A stretch of 64,000 bases of DNA, from contig NZ_JAMBNQ010000021.1 in the NCBI RefSeq assembly GCF_023715155.1, positions 1 to 64,000 on the forward strand. The letters run 5' to 3'. This document shows positions 25,781-36,253 of the stretch, one piece after another. The position numbers were made by a program, and so were the translations under genes. Every line of letters starts with the position of its first letter. Within the stretch, counting starts at the first letter, position 1. The DNA comes from Neobacillus mesonae. GTDB lineage: Bacteria; Bacillota; Bacilli; Bacillales; Cytobacillaceae. The notes under the pieces were generated by a model. It ran no database searches. It worked only from the letters and a program-made list of their open reading frames with translations, and was not told the DNA's origin.

Positions 25781-26497
25781 ATGAAGGTTACTCTATTTGC
25801 AACTTGTATGGTTGATATGTTCCAAAGCAATGTTGGAAAGGCGACAGTTGAACTGCTCGAGAGACTGGGGTGTGAAATAGATTTCCCAGAGTCTCAGGTT
25901 TGCTGCGGCCAGCCTGCATACAACAGCGGTTATGTAAAGGAATCAAAAGAAGCTATGAAGCGGATGATTGATACATTTAGCGATGCCGAATATGTCGTCT
26001 CTCCTTCAGGTTCATGTGCTTTTATGTTTAAGGAGTATCCTCATATTTTTGCGGGTGATCCTGTCTGGGAACCGAAGGCACAGTCATTGGCAGATAAAAC
26101 ATATGAGTTAACTCAATTTATTGTGGAAGTTTTAAAAATGGAGGATGTCGGGGCCAAATTCGAGGGAAATGTTACTTATCACACCTCTTGCCATATGACA
26201 AGATTGCTGGGAGTGAAAGAAGCTCCTATGACACTATTAAAAAATGTCAAAGGGTTGAAATTTACCGAACTTCCCGGTAAGGAACAATGCTGCGGCTTTG
26301 GCGGCACCTTTGCAGTTAAAATGGCACAGATTTCCGAGCAGATGGTAGATGAAAAGGTTCGCCATGTTGAAGAAACCGGAGCAGAATACTTGATTGGTGC
26401 CGACGCAGCCTGCTTAATGAATATCGGCGGCCGGATGCAGCGGCTGGGAAAACCAGTAAAGGTACTGCATATTGCAGAAGTATTGAACAGCCATTAA
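25781..26497 (+). CDS. lutA: L-lactate utilisation Fe-S protein LutA
   Basis: A 238-residue protein with two CCG-type cysteine motifs ([12 protein letters not shown] near residue 42 and [13 protein letters not shown] near 172), each typical of heterodisulfide-reductase-like subunits. LutA, LutB and LutC together oxidise L-lactate to pyruvate. The ATG follows AAGGGGAAGAG. It is first in the three-gene operon and has normal family length. Confidence 0.94.
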   Translation: MKVTLFATCMVDMFQSNVGKATVELLERLGCEIDFPESQVCCGQPAYNSGYVKESKEAMKRMIDTFSDAEYVVSPSGSCAFMFKEYPHIFAGDPVWEPKAQSLADKTYELTQFIVEVLKMEDVGAKFEGNVTYHTSCHMTRLLGVKEAPMTLLKNVKGLKFTELPGKEQCCGFGGTFAVKMAQISEQMVDEKVRHVEETGAEYLIGADAACLMNIGGRMQRLGKPVKVLHIAEVLNSH

Positions 26498-26535
26498 TGT
26501 ATTTACTTTTTCAAAAAATATAAGGGGGATTTCCA

Positions 26536-27969
26536 ATGGCAATAAAGATTGGCACGGAACAGTTTAAGGAACGTGTTGATAACGGAATTCATGATGACTT
26601 TATGCGTGGTGCAGTTGCCTCTGCACAGGACGGAATGAGCATGAAGCGCAGGGCTGCGACAACCGAGGACTTAGGAAACTGGGAAGAATGGCGTAATCAT
26701 GGGGAAGAAATCAGGCAGCATGTTCTTGAACATTTGGATTACTACTTAGAGCAATTAAGTGAAAACGTCGCAAAGCGAGGCGGGCACGTCTTTTTCGCTC
26801 AGACGAAGGAAGAAGCGAATGATTACATCAGAAGTGTTGTGCAAAAGAAAAGTGCGAAAAATATTGTGAAATCCAAATCCATGATGACGGAAGAAATCAG
26901 CTTGAATGCAATGCTGGAAGAGGAAGACTGTGAAGTTATTGAAACAGATCTTGGTGAATACATATTACAGCTTGATGAGCATGATCCGCCGTCCCATATT
27001 GTGGCCCCGGCATTGCATAAAAATCGAGAGCAGGTCCGGGAAGTATTTGAAAAGAAATTAGGATACACAAAATCGTCCAATCCTGAAGAACTTGCTTATC
27101 AGGCACGGGTTACTCTTCGGGAAAAGTTTTTAGCTGCGGATATTGGAATAACAGGCTGTAACTTTGCGGTTGCTGAAACAGGTTCCTTTTGTTTAGTCAC
27201 AAATGAAGGAAATGCTGACTTGGTGACAGCTCTGCCGAAAACACAAATTACGGTGATGGGAATGGAGCGCTTGGTTCCAACCTTTGAAGAAATGGAAGTG
27301 CTCGTCAGTATGTTGACAAGAAATGCAGTTGGACAAAAACTGACAAGCTATATCACTGTGTTAACCGGGCCACGGGAAGAACTGGATGTCGATGGACCGG
27401 AAGAATTTCATTTGGTCATTGTGGATAACGGCAGATCTAAAATTCTTGGAGGTGAATTTCAGTCGGTATTGCAATGTATCCGGTGTGCAGCATGTATCAA
27501 TGTATGCCCGGTATATCGTCATATCGGCGGGCACTCTTACGGTTCGATTTATCCTGGACCAATCGGTGCTGTTCTCACACCGCTCCTTGGAGGCTATGAT
27601 GAATATAAGGAACTTCCATATGCATCCACTCTATGCGGTGCCTGCACAGAAGTTTGTCCGGTGAAAATTCCGCTGCATAACCTTCTTCATAAACATCGGG
27701 AAGTAATTGTAGAAAAAGAAGGAAAAGCACCTGTTTCGGAAAAATTATTAATGAAGGCATATGGGCTTGGGGCTGCTTCTCCTGCTCTTTATAAAATTGG
27801 TTCTAAGATTGCGCCTGCCGCAATGAATCCATTTACCTCAGGGGATAAAATCTCTAAAGGACCGGGACCGCTTAAGGCTTGGACGGAAGCGCGGGAATTC
27901 CCGGCCCCTAATAAAGAGAGATTTAGAGATTGGTTTAAAAATCGCGAAAAAGGAGATAAAAAATTATGA
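26536..27969 (+). CDS. lutB: L-lactate utilisation iron-sulfur protein LutB
   Basis: A 477-residue protein of the LutB/YkgF family. The N-terminal LUD domain (about 1-290) is followed by two 4Fe-4S cluster motifs, [15 protein letters not shown] (near 316) and [14 protein letters not shown] (near 365). The ATG follows AAGGGGGA. It is the electron-transfer subunit of the lactate oxidation complex. Its stop overlaps the lutC start by 4 bp (ATGA arrangement), implying coupled translation. Confidence 0.95.
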   Translation: MAIKIGTEQFKERVDNGIHDDFMRGAVASAQDGMSMKRRAATTEDLGNWEEWRNHGEEIRQHVLEHLDYYLEQLSENVAKRGGHVFFAQTKEEANDYIRSVVQKKSAKNIVKSKSMMTEEISLNAMLEEEDCEVIETDLGEYILQLDEHDPPSHIVAPALHKNREQVREVFEKKLGYTKSSNPEELAYQARVTLREKFLAADIGITGCNFAVAETGSFCLVTNEGNADLVTALPKTQITVMGMERLVPTFEEMEVLVSMLTRNAVGQKLTSYITVLTGPREELDVDGPEEFHLVIVDNGRSKILGGEFQSVLQCIRCAACINVCPVYRHIGGHSYGSIYPGPIGAVLTPLLGGYDEYKELPYASTLCGACTEVCPVKIPLHNLLHKHREVIVEKEGKAPVSEKLLMKAYGLGAASPALYKIGSKIAPAAMNPFTSGDKISKGPGPLKAWTEAREFPAPNKERFRDWFKNREKGDKKL

Positions 27970-28685
27970 TTGGCACCATCCATAATCGAGAAAAATTTTT
28001 AAATCAAATTGCCAGCTCCCTGAACCGTCCTCGGATTTCAGAACCGTTGGAAAGACCAAACTGGAAATACCAGCCGCAATATGAGGTATTTAAGGGTGCT
28101 TCTCAGGATGAACTGCTTGAGATTTTGAAGGAGCATTGTAAAAAAATCCATACGAGGATTCATACAATTGATTTGACGGAACTGCCAGCAGTAATGAATG
28201 AGGTTGTTACAGAGTACGGCGGCGGTCCAGTTGTAACTTGGAAGGACGAGCGTTTCTCTAAGTGGGGTCTTGATTCCTTAATGAAGGAAAAATGGCCATC
28301 TAAGAATATTGATGTGTTTGAATGGGATTATAATTTAGGCGAAGAGAATGTTCATAAAGCAGAAAACGCCAATGTAGGGATTACCATCAGTGAAATTACC
28401 CTCGCAGAATCTGGAACAGTTGTCTTGTTTAGCGATAAGGATAGAGGAAGAACAGTCAGCTTTTTGCCAGCAACATCGATTATGCTGATTCCGAAGAGCA
28501 GCCTTGTTCCAAGAATGACGCAGGCGGCAGTGAAAATACGGGAGATGTATCAAGAGACTGGACATGTGGCATCCTGCATTAATTTTATCACGGGACCAAG
28601 TAACTCAGCGGATATAGAGCTGAATCTGGTTGTCGGAGTCCATGGCCCGATTAAAGCAACTTATATTGTGATTAATGATTTATGA
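27966..28685 (+). CDS. lutC: L-lactate utilisation protein LutC (LUD domain)
   Basis: A 239-residue protein consisting mostly of a LUD domain, with the C-terminal motif [23 protein letters not shown]. It overlaps lutB by 4 bp behind an AAGGAGAT ribosome site. It completes lutABC. No catalytic residue is visibly lost, so the pathway appears intact, although the neighbouring permease is truncated. Confidence 0.94.
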   Translation: MIGTIHNREKFLNQIASSLNRPRISEPLERPNWKYQPQYEVFKGASQDELLEILKEHCKKIHTRIHTIDLTELPAVMNEVVTEYGGGPVVTWKDERFSKWGLDSLMKEKWPSKNIDVFEWDYNLGEENVHKAENANVGITISEITLAESGTVVLFSDKDRGRTVSFLPATSIMLIPKSSLVPRMTQAAVKIREMYQETGHVASCINFITGPSNSADIELNLVVGVHGPIKATYIVINDL

Positions 28686-28692
28686 TTTTGAT

Positions 28693-28728
28693 GAGGGGCT
28701 GTTCCTTAAATGGCAGCGGCTCTTTTTA
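28693..28728 (+). terminator. Probable terminator of lutABC
   Basis: GAGGGGCTG partly pairs with CAGCGGCTC (two mismatches) and is followed by T5. Confidence 0.45.
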
Positions 28729-28749
28729 TTGTGTGTGGCTCTTGAGGGA

Positions 28750-29136
28750 TACGGCTGCTCTGTTATTGATATTCCAAATTCGGTCAAGTAGAAAGGATCT
28801 ATGTTCCCCAACGGCCATTGATATTCCGAATTCGGTCAAGTAGAGAGACTCTACGTTCCCCAACGGCCATTGATATTCCGAATTCGGTCAAGTAGAAGGG
28901 TTCTACGTTCCCCAAGCGCCAATGATTTTCTGGATTCGGTCAAGTAGAAAGGCTCTACGTTCCCCAAGCGCCAATGATTTTCTAGATTCGGTCAAGTAGA
29001 AAGGCTCTACGTTCCCCAAGCGCCATTGGTTTTCTGGATTCGGTTAAGTAGAAGGGTTCTATGTTCCCCAAGCGCCATTGGTTTTCTAGATTCAGTCAAG
29101 CAGAGAGGCCCTTCGTTCCCCAAACGTCATTGATTT
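28750..29136 (+). repeat. Tandem array 3: about seven units of exactly 52 bp
   Basis: The phrase CGGTCAAGTAG recurs with its GG at 28782, 28834, 28886, 28938, 28990, 29042 and 29094 (last copy mutated), always 52 bp apart. Each unit has a small hairpin GTAGAR-N3-YTCTAC with some compensating changes (GTAGAG/CTCTAC, GTAGAA/TTCTAC). A second short palindrome around CCGAATTCGG is present in early units and degenerates to TCTAGATTCGG. The array separates lutC from the cyclodeaminase gene. It carries no convincing gene. Confidence 0.92.
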
Positions 29137-29382
29137 CTTTGAGCTTCACCGTGATTTCTTTCGCCTATTATAAAAGAATATAAAACCAGTTTTCCGCGTA
29201 ATAGTCTAATATATAAGACAACAAGGCTGCTGGAAGGGGAGGAAACGCGCAACAGATGAACAATTAGTGAAAAAACCCATAAAATACAATATTTAGGTTT
29301 TTTTACTGCTGATGCATATCTATAAGATAGATTTATATAAATCAATCTATTTCCTTTTTTAGAAAATAAACAGCTAAGTGAA

Positions 29383-29402
29383 TTTGGTAAAATTATACCA
29401 AA
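29383..29402 (+). promoter_or_regulatory. Palindromic operator candidate
   Basis: TTTGGTA-N6-TACCAAA is a perfect inverted repeat 28 bp before the cyclodeaminase-family gene. The binding protein is unknown; half sites of this kind suit GntR-type or Lrp-type regulators. Confidence 0.55.
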
Positions 29403-29429
29403 CGATATTTTAAGAAAGAGGGTTTTCGC

Positions 29430-30419
29430 ATGCTAATTCTTTCAGAACCACAAATTCGCTCCCTATATACGATGAAGGATGCGATAAAGGATTTAGAGAA
29501 GGCACTGCTTGATTACATAGAAGGGAAGATAGCCAATCCCCACCGTACGGTTATTGACTTTCCTGACAAATCAGCATCCGCATTGTATATGCCCTCTGCC
29601 ATTGAGTCAGTTGGGAAGTCAGCTGTTAAAGTGGTTACTATTTTTCCGAATAATCCATCTATTGGCAAACGAACAACCCAGGGTGTTGTGTTATTAAGCG
29701 ATACCAATAATGGCGAGTATTTAGGATGTTTAAATGCCTCTTATTTAACAAGATTAAGGACCGGCGCAGTCAGCGGTATTGCAACGAAATATCTGGCGAA
29801 GAAAGATGCCTCTTCCATTGTGGTGATTGGCACCGGGGCGATGGCAGAAGAACAGCTGCAGGCTTTATTAGTGGTCCGTGATATCAAAACAATCATGTTG
29901 TTTAATCGAACAAAGGAAAAAGCACAAATATTTGCTGGAAAAATAAAAAAGCTGGATCCTGAATACAGTGGAGAGATTGTGGTGATGGATGACGTAGATG
30001 AAGCAGTATCCAAAGCGGATATTGTTATTTGCAGCACTCGTTCCAATATACCTGTATTCTCTGGTAAAGCACTTCAGCCGGGGACACATATTAATGGTAT
30101 CGGGTCCTATCTGCCTCATATGCAGGAAGTGGATGAAGAAACCCTTCATCGATGCTCAAAGATTGTCGTAGATACAATGGAAGGAGTTAAGAATGAAGCC
30201 GGGGACTTCATAATTCCAGCGAACAGGGGAACCTGGAGTTTTTCACAACTGCACGGGGAAATTGGCCAGCTAGCTGCTGGACAGATTGCAGGCAGGGAAA
30301 GCGGCGAGGAAATCACATTCTTTAAATCTGTCGGCATTGCCTACTTTGATATTGCCGTTGCTGCAGCTGCCTATGAAAAGGCCATCAAAGCCGGTGTCGG
30401 TACACTGGTGGAAATATAG
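29430..30419 (+). CDS. Ornithine cyclodeaminase / mu-crystallin family protein
   Basis: A 329-residue NAD(P)-dependent enzyme. Visible motifs are TRLRTGAVSGIATKYLA (near residue 108), the Rossmann loop VVIGTGAMAEEQ (near 131) and HINGIGSYLPHMQEVD (near 212). The family includes ornithine cyclodeaminase, alanine dehydrogenase and ketimine reductases; the reaction here is undecided. The ATG follows AAAGAGGG. It is a single gene between array 3 and a terminator, behind a palindromic operator. Confidence 0.88.
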   Translation: MLILSEPQIRSLYTMKDAIKDLEKALLDYIEGKIANPHRTVIDFPDKSASALYMPSAIESVGKSAVKVVTIFPNNPSIGKRTTQGVVLLSDTNNGEYLGCLNASYLTRLRTGAVSGIATKYLAKKDASSIVVIGTGAMAEEQLQALLVVRDIKTIMLFNRTKEKAQIFAGKIKKLDPEYSGEIVVMDDVDEAVSKADIVICSTRSNIPVFSGKALQPGTHINGIGSYLPHMQEVDEETLHRCSKIVVDTMEGVKNEAGDFIIPANRGTWSFSQLHGEIGQLAAGQIAGRESGEEITFFKSVGIAYFDIAVAAAAYEKAIKAGVGTLVEI

Positions 30420-30491
30420 TATTAAAACAGGATTGTTTTAGGCTCTACCGAACCTATTCAATCACACTACCTATTCCTGAAAAAAGAAAGA

Positions 30492-30520
30492 AAATGGTGC
30501 TGTAAACCATTTTTTTTTTT
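30492..30520 (+). terminator. Intrinsic terminator
   Basis: AAAATGGT pairs with ACCATTTT followed by a long T-tract. Confidence 0.88.
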
Positions 30521-30632
30521 GTTGTGTTTAACGAAAAATAGAATATAATTGTATTATAAGAGTTCACGGAATTGTCAAAATTACTGCTTGTCATAAATGA
30601 AATCAAAGGAAAATGATAAAGGGGGATGTGAA

Positions 30633-30854
30633 ATGTTTAGAGCTGCTGCAGCGGGGGTACTTGGGTTTATTCTGATTTTTGTTGAGTCGTTGATTGTAAT
30701 GAAGCTGAAGGGGTATGCAAACATTGAATTTGGCGGCATTACACCATTTATTAACGTATGGGCCATGAATTTCTTCTTCGTCTTTGCGATTCTGACACAG
30801 GTTACGAATTGGTACGTGAATAGAGGTAGTTTAAAGGAAGATAATAGTTACTAA
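30633..30854 (+). CDS. Small two-helix membrane protein
   Basis: A 73-residue protein with two membrane helices (AAAGVLGFILIFVESLIVM and VWAMNFFFVFAILTQV). The ATG at 30633 lies behind AAAGGGGGA at proper spacing. No family is recognised. Terminators on both sides make it a separate unit. The strong ribosome site supports a real gene. Confidence 0.65.
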   Translation: MFRAAAAGVLGFILIFVESLIVMKLKGYANIEFGGITPFINVWAMNFFFVFAILTQVTNWYVNRGSLKEDNSY

Positions 30855-30860
30855 AAAATG

Positions 30861-30900
30861 GGGATGGTTCTTTTTCTGGAAAGCAGAAGAACCATCCCTT
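30861..30900. terminator. Bidirectional terminator
   Basis: GGGATGGTTCTT pairs with AAGAACCATCCC between convergent genes. It serves the small membrane gene and potD. Confidence 0.88.
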
Positions 30901-30904
30901 TGTT

Positions 30905-31978
30905 TTACTTCCGATGCATTTTAAATTGCAAAAATAATTCGTTGTAAGCAGCCAAATTCCGTTTGCCTAGATTTTCGTAAACTTCAAGTTTTTTTGTAAG
31001 CTCTGGCGATGGGTAGAAGCGTTCGTCTTTTACTACCTCTTTGTCTAAAAATCTCAGTGCTTGTTTGTTAGGTGTAGAGTAGCCGACATAATCTGTATTT
31101 TGGGCGGCAACCTTTGGATCTAGCATGAAATTTATGAATTGATGGGCAGCATCAATATTTTTGGCTGTTTTAGGAATAACCATATTATCGAACCATAGGT
31201 TTGAGCCTTCCTTTGGAACAACATAGTCCAAATTTTCATTTTCATACATGATCTCAGAAGCATCCCCCGACCATACAAGACCAATAGAGGCCTCTTCATT
31301 GGCCATCAGCATTTTAATTTCATCACCGACAATTGCTTTAACATTTGGTGTAAGCCGGTCAAGTTTAGCTTTTGCCTCAAGTAAATGCTTTCTATTCGTA
31401 TCATTCAATGAATAGCCCAGGCTGTTTAACCCCATTCCCATGACTTCGCGGGCACCGTCAATTAACAAGATTTGATTCTTTAAATCAGGGTCCCACAGGT
31501 CATTCCAGCTGGTAATCTTTTTGCCATGAAGCATTTTCGGATTATAAACGATGCCGACAGTGCCCCAGAAATAAGGGACAGAATACTTATTCTCTGGATC
31601 AAAGGGTAAATCCATGAAACGTGGATCAATATTTTTCAAGTTAGGCAGCTTTGAATGGTCGAGCGGAATTAATAAATCCTCCTGTCTCATTTTATCAATC
31701 ATATATTCAGATGGAACCGCGATATCATAATTTGTTCCGCCCTGTTCAATTTTCGTCATCATTGCTTCATTGGAATCAAAGGTTTCATAAATGACTTTAA
31801 TGCCGGTTTCTTTTTCAAATTGTTTGATCAAATCCTCATCAATGTAATCGCCCCAGTTGTAAACCGTCAATGTATTACCGCCTGAATAACCACGTGAAGT
31901 GTTAAGACTTGAGATAGCGTATAGTATGACTGCAGATGAAACAGCAATGATCAGGAAAAAACGGACTAATTTGTTCAT
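30905..31978 (-). CDS. potD: Spermidine/putrescine ABC transporter substrate-binding protein
   Basis: A 357-residue periplasmic-binding-type protein with the PotD signatures LTVYNWGDYID (near residue 36), YDIAVPSEYM and YFWGTVGIVYN. The N-terminus is a hydrophobic signal or anchor (4-25), but it has no cysteine, so the lipobox usual for Gram-positive binding proteins is absent. It captures polyamines outside the cell for PotABC. Its start overlaps potC by 4 bp. It is last in the minus-strand operon. Confidence 0.93.
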   Translation of the reverse strand: MNKLVRFFLIIAVSSAVILYAISSLNTSRGYSGGNTLTVYNWGDYIDEDLIKQFEKETGIKVIYETFDSNEAMMTKIEQGGTNYDIAVPSEYMIDKMRQEDLLIPLDHSKLPNLKNIDPRFMDLPFDPENKYSVPYFWGTVGIVYNPKMLHGKKITSWNDLWDPDLKNQILLIDGAREVMGMGLNSLGYSLNDTNRKHLLEAKAKLDRLTPNVKAIVGDEIKMLMANEEASIGLVWSGDASEIMYENENLDYVVPKEGSNLWFDNMVIPKTAKNIDAAHQFINFMLDPKVAAQNTDYVGYSTPNKQALRFLDKEVVKDERFYPSPELTKKLEVYENLGKRNLAAYNELFLQFKMHRK

Positions 31979-32781
31979 CGTTTTCGCACCCCCAGTCCGC
32001 TTGGCTTATTGCGCTGGGTAATAAAGTAATAAATTATGACCAAAACAAAAGTAAACAAGAACAGGACCGCTGATAATGCGTTGATATTTAAGGAAATACC
32101 ACGGCGCGCGAGCGAATAAATTTCAACGGAAAGCGTTGAAAAACCATTTCCGGTTACAAAAAAAGTAACAGCAAAGTCGTCTAATGAATAGGTCAATGCC
32201 ATGAAAAAACCTGCAAAAATCCCAGGTGAAATAAACGGGATGATGACTTTTGACAGGACATCCCAGCTGTTCGCTCCAAGGTCACGGGCTGCATCAATTA
32301 AGGATGGACTCATTTCAGATAATTTCGGGAGCACCATCAGGACCACAATCGGTATACAAAAGGCGATATGCGACAATAGGACTGAGTAAAAACCAAGTTT
32401 AATTCCAGCCATCGTAAACAAAATCAGAAAAGATGCCCCGATAATGACGTCTGGACTGACAATCAGCACATTGTTTAACGATAACAACGTATTTTTCGTT
32501 TGCCGCCTTTTGGCCATATGAATGGCTAAAGCGCCTAAAATGCCGATAATCGTTGAAAAAAGGGCGGAAAGTAAAGCTACCACGATTGTATTCAGAACAA
32601 TAATGAATAGTCTAGTATCATGAAACAGCTCCCGGTACCAATCCAAGGTAAAACCTTTAAAATTATACATCGTCTCTCCGCTGTTAAAAGAATAGAAAAT
32701 AAGGAACAAAATAGGTGCGTATAGGATTAAAAAGATGATGATTAAGAACAGCTTTGATAAAGGCGTTATTTTTCTATCCAT
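31975..32781 (-). CDS. potC: Spermidine/putrescine ABC transporter permease PotC
   Basis: About 268 residues with six membrane helices. The cytoplasmic EAA loop reads SLIDAARDLGANSWDVLSKVIIPFISPG (residues about 170-197), which docks on PotA. I start at the ATG 32781, eight bases after CGAGG, rather than an upstream GTG. Only one base separates it from potB. Confidence 0.93.
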   Translation of the reverse strand: MDRKITPLSKLFLIIIFLILYAPILFLIFYSFNSGETMYNFKGFTLDWYRELFHDTRLFIIVLNTIVVALLSALFSTIIGILGALAIHMAKRRQTKNTLLSLNNVLIVSPDVIIGASFLILFTMAGIKLGFYSVLLSHIAFCIPIVVLMVLPKLSEMSPSLIDAARDLGANSWDVLSKVIIPFISPGIFAGFFMALTYSLDDFAVTFFVTGNGFSTLSVEIYSLARRGISLNINALSAVLFLFTFVLVIIYYFITQRNKPSGLGVRKR

Positions 32782-32782
32782 A

Positions 32783-33586
32783 TTACACACCTCGCTTCCT
32801 GGTATTTGTCAACAGCATGATCAGCACCATAATGATGATTAAAAACACGGCGATAGTTGAACCCATTCCCCAATCCTGAGTCACGAGAAAATGCTGTTCG
32901 ATTGCTGTTCCCAGCGTAATCACGCGGTTTCCGGCAATTAATCTTGTCAGCATGAACAACGATAGTGCAGGAATAAATGTTACTTGGCAGCCGGATTTCA
33001 CACCGTCAATGGTTAATGGAAAAATAACCCTGCGGAACGTAGTCCATTTAGATGCCCCTAGGTCATTTGCTGCATCTATGAGGGTTGGATTCAATTCATT
33101 TAACGAGTTGAAAATCGGCAAAATCATAAACGGGATAAAAATATAGACCGACACAAACACAAAGCTGAAATCGGTAAATAGTATTTGCCTCTGGCCAATC
33201 CCAATGACTTTTAAGAAGCTGTTGGCCATTCCATATGTTCCAAAAATACCAATGAAGGCGTAAGCTTTTAACAGCAGATTAATCCAGGACGGTACAATAA
33301 TTAACAACAGCCATAACTGCTTATGCTTGGTTTTAGTCAAAAGCAGAGCAGCTGGATAGGCAATAATAAGGGAAATAGCTGTGATTAAAAAAGCATACCA
33401 AAATGAGCTGAGTGTCATCTGCAGGTATACTGGTGTGAAAAATTTACGATAATTTTCAAGGGACACATGGCCCTCAATATCAAAAAACGAATAATAGAGA
33501 ACAAGGGCAATTGGGACGATAACAAACAGCAAAATCCAAAGCAGGTAGGGAATCTTATATAAATTGCGGGTTAGTTTATTTTCCAT
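32783..33586 (-). CDS. potB: Spermidine/putrescine ABC transporter permease PotB
   Basis: A 267-residue permease with six membrane helices. The EAA loop [22 protein letters not shown] (near residue 165) is typical. It pairs with PotC as the membrane channel. Its start overlaps the end of potA by 11 bp, so translation is coupled. Confidence 0.93.
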   Translation of the reverse strand: MENKLTRNLYKIPYLLWILLFVIVPIALVLYYSFFDIEGHVSLENYRKFFTPVYLQMTLSSFWYAFLITAISLIIAYPAALLLTKTKHKQLWLLLIIVPSWINLLLKAYAFIGIFGTYGMANSFLKVIGIGQRQILFTDFSFVFVSVYIFIPFMILPIFNSLNELNPTLIDAANDLGASKWTTFRRVIFPLTIDGVKSGCQVTFIPALSLFMLTRLIAGNRVITLGTAIEQHFLVTQDWGMGSTIAVFLIIIMVLIMLLTNTRKRGV

Positions 33587-34685
33587 GGCGATTCACATCC
33601 GCATAGGTTTCCAGGCGGCGGTCAAATTCTTCCTCCGTCTCCCCAAGACGCATGACATGTATCGCCTCCGGATCGAAATAGAGTCCAATTTCATCGTCGA
33701 CCTTTGCCTTCTTCGTTGAATGTACAAGCCACTCATTACCATCTTTATCGATCCCGGAGATTTCGTAATGAACCCCGCGGAACAGCTGGGAATCTACACG
33801 TACCTGAAGTTTTCCGCGCTCAAGTGAAGTGATTTCCAAATCCTCTGGGCGGATGACAATTTCAACAGGCTCATTTTGATTAAACCCTCTATCCACACAT
33901 TCAAACTCCCGGCCGACAAATTCTACAAGTTCATCCTTAATCATTTTCCCATTTACGATATTTGACTCCCCAATAAAGTCAGCGACAAAGCGGTTGATTG
34001 GTTCATCATAAATATCTGTCGGTGTACCGCTTTGTTGAATCGTTCCTTTGTTAATCACAAAGATTTCATCCGACATGGCCAGTGCCTCTTCCTGGTCATG
34101 GGTGACAAAAATAAAGGTAATCCCAAGCCTGCGCTGGAGATCGCGTAATTCATACTGCATTTCTGTCCGCAGCTTTAAATCAAGTGCCGATAATGGTTCA
34201 TCCAGAAGAATCACTTCGGGTTCGTTCACAATCGCTCGGGCAATGGCAACACGCTGGCGCTGGCCGCCGGACATTTCCCGGATTTCCCGGTTTTCATAGC
34301 CTAAAAGGTTTACAAAACTGAGTGCTTCTTTCACCTTTTCATGAATATCGGCATTTTTTAACTTTTTGATCCTTAATCCGAAGGCAACGTTTTCAAAGAC
34401 ATTTAAATGTGGGAAAAGGGCGTAATCTTGGAACACAGTATTAACCTGGCGCTTATTGGCAGGAACTTGATTAATCATTTTCCCGTTGAAAAATATATCT
34501 CCTTTTGATGGTTCGATAAATCCGGCGATCAGCCGTAAAATAGTCGTTTTACCACATCCAGATGGACCAAGAAGTGTATAAAATTTTCCGCGCTCAATTT
34601 CAAAGCTTACATTATCAAGAACAGGCGGATCATTATCATATTGTTTGGTGACATTCTTAAATTGAATAATCGATGTATTTTCCAT
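33576..34685 (-). CDS. potA: Spermidine/putrescine ABC transporter ATP-binding protein
   Basis: A 369-residue ATPase with Walker [10 protein letters not shown] (near residue 39), signature [14 protein letters not shown] (near 138), Walker [13 protein letters not shown] and a C-terminal TOBE-type regulatory domain (from about 240). It energises the polyamine importer. The ATG follows GGGAGGT. It is the first gene; the small regulator that often precedes pot genes in Bacillus is absent here. Confidence 0.95.
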   Translation of the reverse strand: MENTSIIQFKNVTKQYDNDPPVLDNVSFEIERGKFYTLLGPSGCGKTTILRLIAGFIEPSKGDIFFNGKMINQVPANKRQVNTVFQDYALFPHLNVFENVAFGLRIKKLKNADIHEKVKEALSFVNLLGYENREIREMSGGQRQRVAIARAIVNEPEVILLDEPLSALDLKLRTEMQYELRDLQRRLGITFIFVTHDQEEALAMSDEIFVINKGTIQQSGTPTDIYDEPINRFVADFIGESNIVNGKMIKDELVEFVGREFECVDRGFNQNEPVEIVIRPEDLEITSLERGKLQVRVDSQLFRGVHYEISGIDKDGNEWLVHSTKKAKVDDEIGLYFDPEAIHVMRLGETEEEFDRRLETYADVNRHGK

Positions 34686-34769
34686 TTCTACCTCCCTTTC
34701 TAATGGCTTCAGCTGGTGATTCAGGGATAATTATACAGCAGGGGATAAAAAATTCAATCATTCTCATTG

Positions 34770-34807
34770 AAAACGCCCCGCTCCATAATGGGGAGCAGGG
34801 CGTTTTT
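34770..34807 (-). terminator. Strong terminator after the doxX gene (also bidirectional in form)
   Basis: AAAACGCCC-GCTCC pairs with GGAGC-A-GGGCGTTTT with A and T tracts on both sides. It separates the doxX gene from potA on the minus strand. Confidence 0.9.
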
Positions 34808-34816
34808 GCCTAAACT

Positions 34817-35326
34817 TTATGCATTTTGTTTTAACGTTTTGTTTTCTTTAAAAGCAGTGCGGCGGATGAATGGAATCACCCAGCGGTCAAGACCGAAATG
34901 GCCTGCATTATATCCAGCGAAGAGAATAATGGCACCGATAAATAAGTCTGTCGGAATATGAGATACTGTTCCTGCTAAGAAGAAAGCAAAGTTCATTACA
35001 AGACCAAAGAATATGGCAGCAGTGGTTAAACAGCCTAGGATTAAACCTAATCCTATTAAAAATTCACCTAACGGAACAATTGTATTAAAAATATCAACGT
35101 TTGGAAGGGCAAAATGTTTTAAGAAAGATACATACCAGCCGTAAACAAGACTGCCATCAGTCCCTTGTACCGGGTTAGCGATGGCGCCTTTTAAATATCC
35201 AGAAGCATCGAATCCGCCTGTCAGTTTATGAAATCCGGCTGTTATCCAAGAATAACCAAGATATAAGCGAAGGATTGTAAGAATTCCAGCAGCAACTTTA
35301 TTTTCTCTTAACCAATTAACAACCAT
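34817..35326 (-). CDS. DoxX-family membrane protein
   Basis: About 169 residues with four membrane segments. Family motifs are TILRLYLGYSWITAGFHKL (near residue 17), PLGEFLIGLGLILG (near 85) and the C-terminal region ILFAGYNAGHFGLDRW. DoxX proteins are thought to act with quinone-linked or redox processes at the membrane. The ATG at 35326 is nine bases after AAGGGG; an upstream GTG is too close to it. Monocistronic. Confidence 0.85.
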   Translation of the reverse strand: MVVNWLRENKVAAGILTILRLYLGYSWITAGFHKLTGGFDASGYLKGAIANPVQGTDGSLVYGWYVSFLKHFALPNVDIFNTIVPLGEFLIGLGLILGCLTTAAIFFGLVMNFAFFLAGTVSHIPTDLFIGAIILFAGYNAGHFGLDRWVIPFIRRTAFKENKTLKQNA

Positions 35327-35570
35327 TTGAAACACCCCTTAGTAATTTAGGATTTAATTAATGATTACACTGTAAATATAACAGATTTACTTTGACATTA
35401 GAGTAGATTGTTCAACGATTCACATATTTGTAAAAATGATATGAACAATTTGTTACAGGAAAGTTTTTCTATTTCTTTTTAATAAAAGATAGTTAATATG
35501 GGGCATTTTGGAGATGTATCAGGAAGAAAAGCTTTGTTATAATAGTGGAAAAGCATAGGAGTAAGGATTG

Positions 35571-36179
35571 ATGACAATGTTAGAAAAATATGGTTTGCTT
35601 TTGGATGTGGAAACAACCGGCTTGGGGCCAACAAAGGATGAAGTAATTGAGTTAGCATTGAAGTTATTTTCTTACCATCCTGATTCCGGCGAAATCATTG
35701 ATATTCTTGATGAAGATGCCTTTTTACGCGAGCCGCTGTCGGAATCAGCCAGAAGAAATTATGACAGGGCTTTTCAAGTTCATGGGATTCCATACGAGTC
35801 AGTCAGAGGGAAAAGTTTCTATGATGTGAAGATCAAAACCTATTTTCATCGTGCCGATGCAGTATTTGCTCATAACGCTTCCTTTGACCGCAGTTTTCTC
35901 TATCACATGTACCCGGAAGTAAATGATTTAGAATGGTTTTGTACAATGAGGAATGTGCCGTGGAAACAATATGGCTTTCCGAATGGTAAGCTCATCACTC
36001 TGTTGGAGGCACACAATATTACGAACCATCAAACACATAGAGCAATGGACGATATTACATATCTGATGGAACTGCTTAAGAAAACAAGTCCAAAAGGTAA
36101 TCTATATCTCCAAGAGGTCCTCGATTTTGGACCGATGAGAAAATATAGGCCGGCAGCATCCAGGGCAAAGCTGGGATAA
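35571..36179 (+). CDS. DEDDh-type 3'-5' exonuclease domain protein
   Basis: About 202 residues, essentially one DnaQ-like exonuclease domain. ExoI LLLDVETTGL (D and E), ExoII AHNASFDRSFL and ExoIII HRAMDDI are all present. It degrades DNA or RNA from the 3' end, perhaps in repair or RNA turnover. The ATG at 35571 is chosen for its spacing to the AGGAGTAAGGA site; in-frame TTG 35568 and ATG 35577 are alternatives. Confidence 0.88.
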   Translation: MTMLEKYGLLLDVETTGLGPTKDEVIELALKLFSYHPDSGEIIDILDEDAFLREPLSESARRNYDRAFQVHGIPYESVRGKSFYDVKIKTYFHRADAVFAHNASFDRSFLYHMYPEVNDLEWFCTMRNVPWKQYGFPNGKLITLLEAHNITNHQTHRAMDDITYLMELLKKTSPKGNLYLQEVLDFGPMRKYRPAASRAKLG

Positions 36180-36200
36180 AAAACTAACTATTGCCGCTTT

Positions 36201-36247
36201 AGGTGTCAGACCCGCCATGGACGAATGTCTTAGTGTGCCTGACACCT
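36201..36247. repeat. Short inverted repeat of AGGTGTCAG type
   Basis: AGGTGTCAG at 36201 faces CTGACACCT at 36239, separated by 29 bases, between two convergent genes. Related AGGTGTC/GACACC words occur at 58920-58940. Such motifs are common in Bacillus intergenic DNA (from memory). It may work as a terminator-like stem. Confidence 0.5.
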
Positions 36248-36253
36248 TAAATT

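Noticed and set aside
29127..29345. 72-codon minus-strand frame
   Set aside because: No ribosome site, low-complexity hydrophobic sequence, overlaps the end of array 3 and the upstream region of the next gene.
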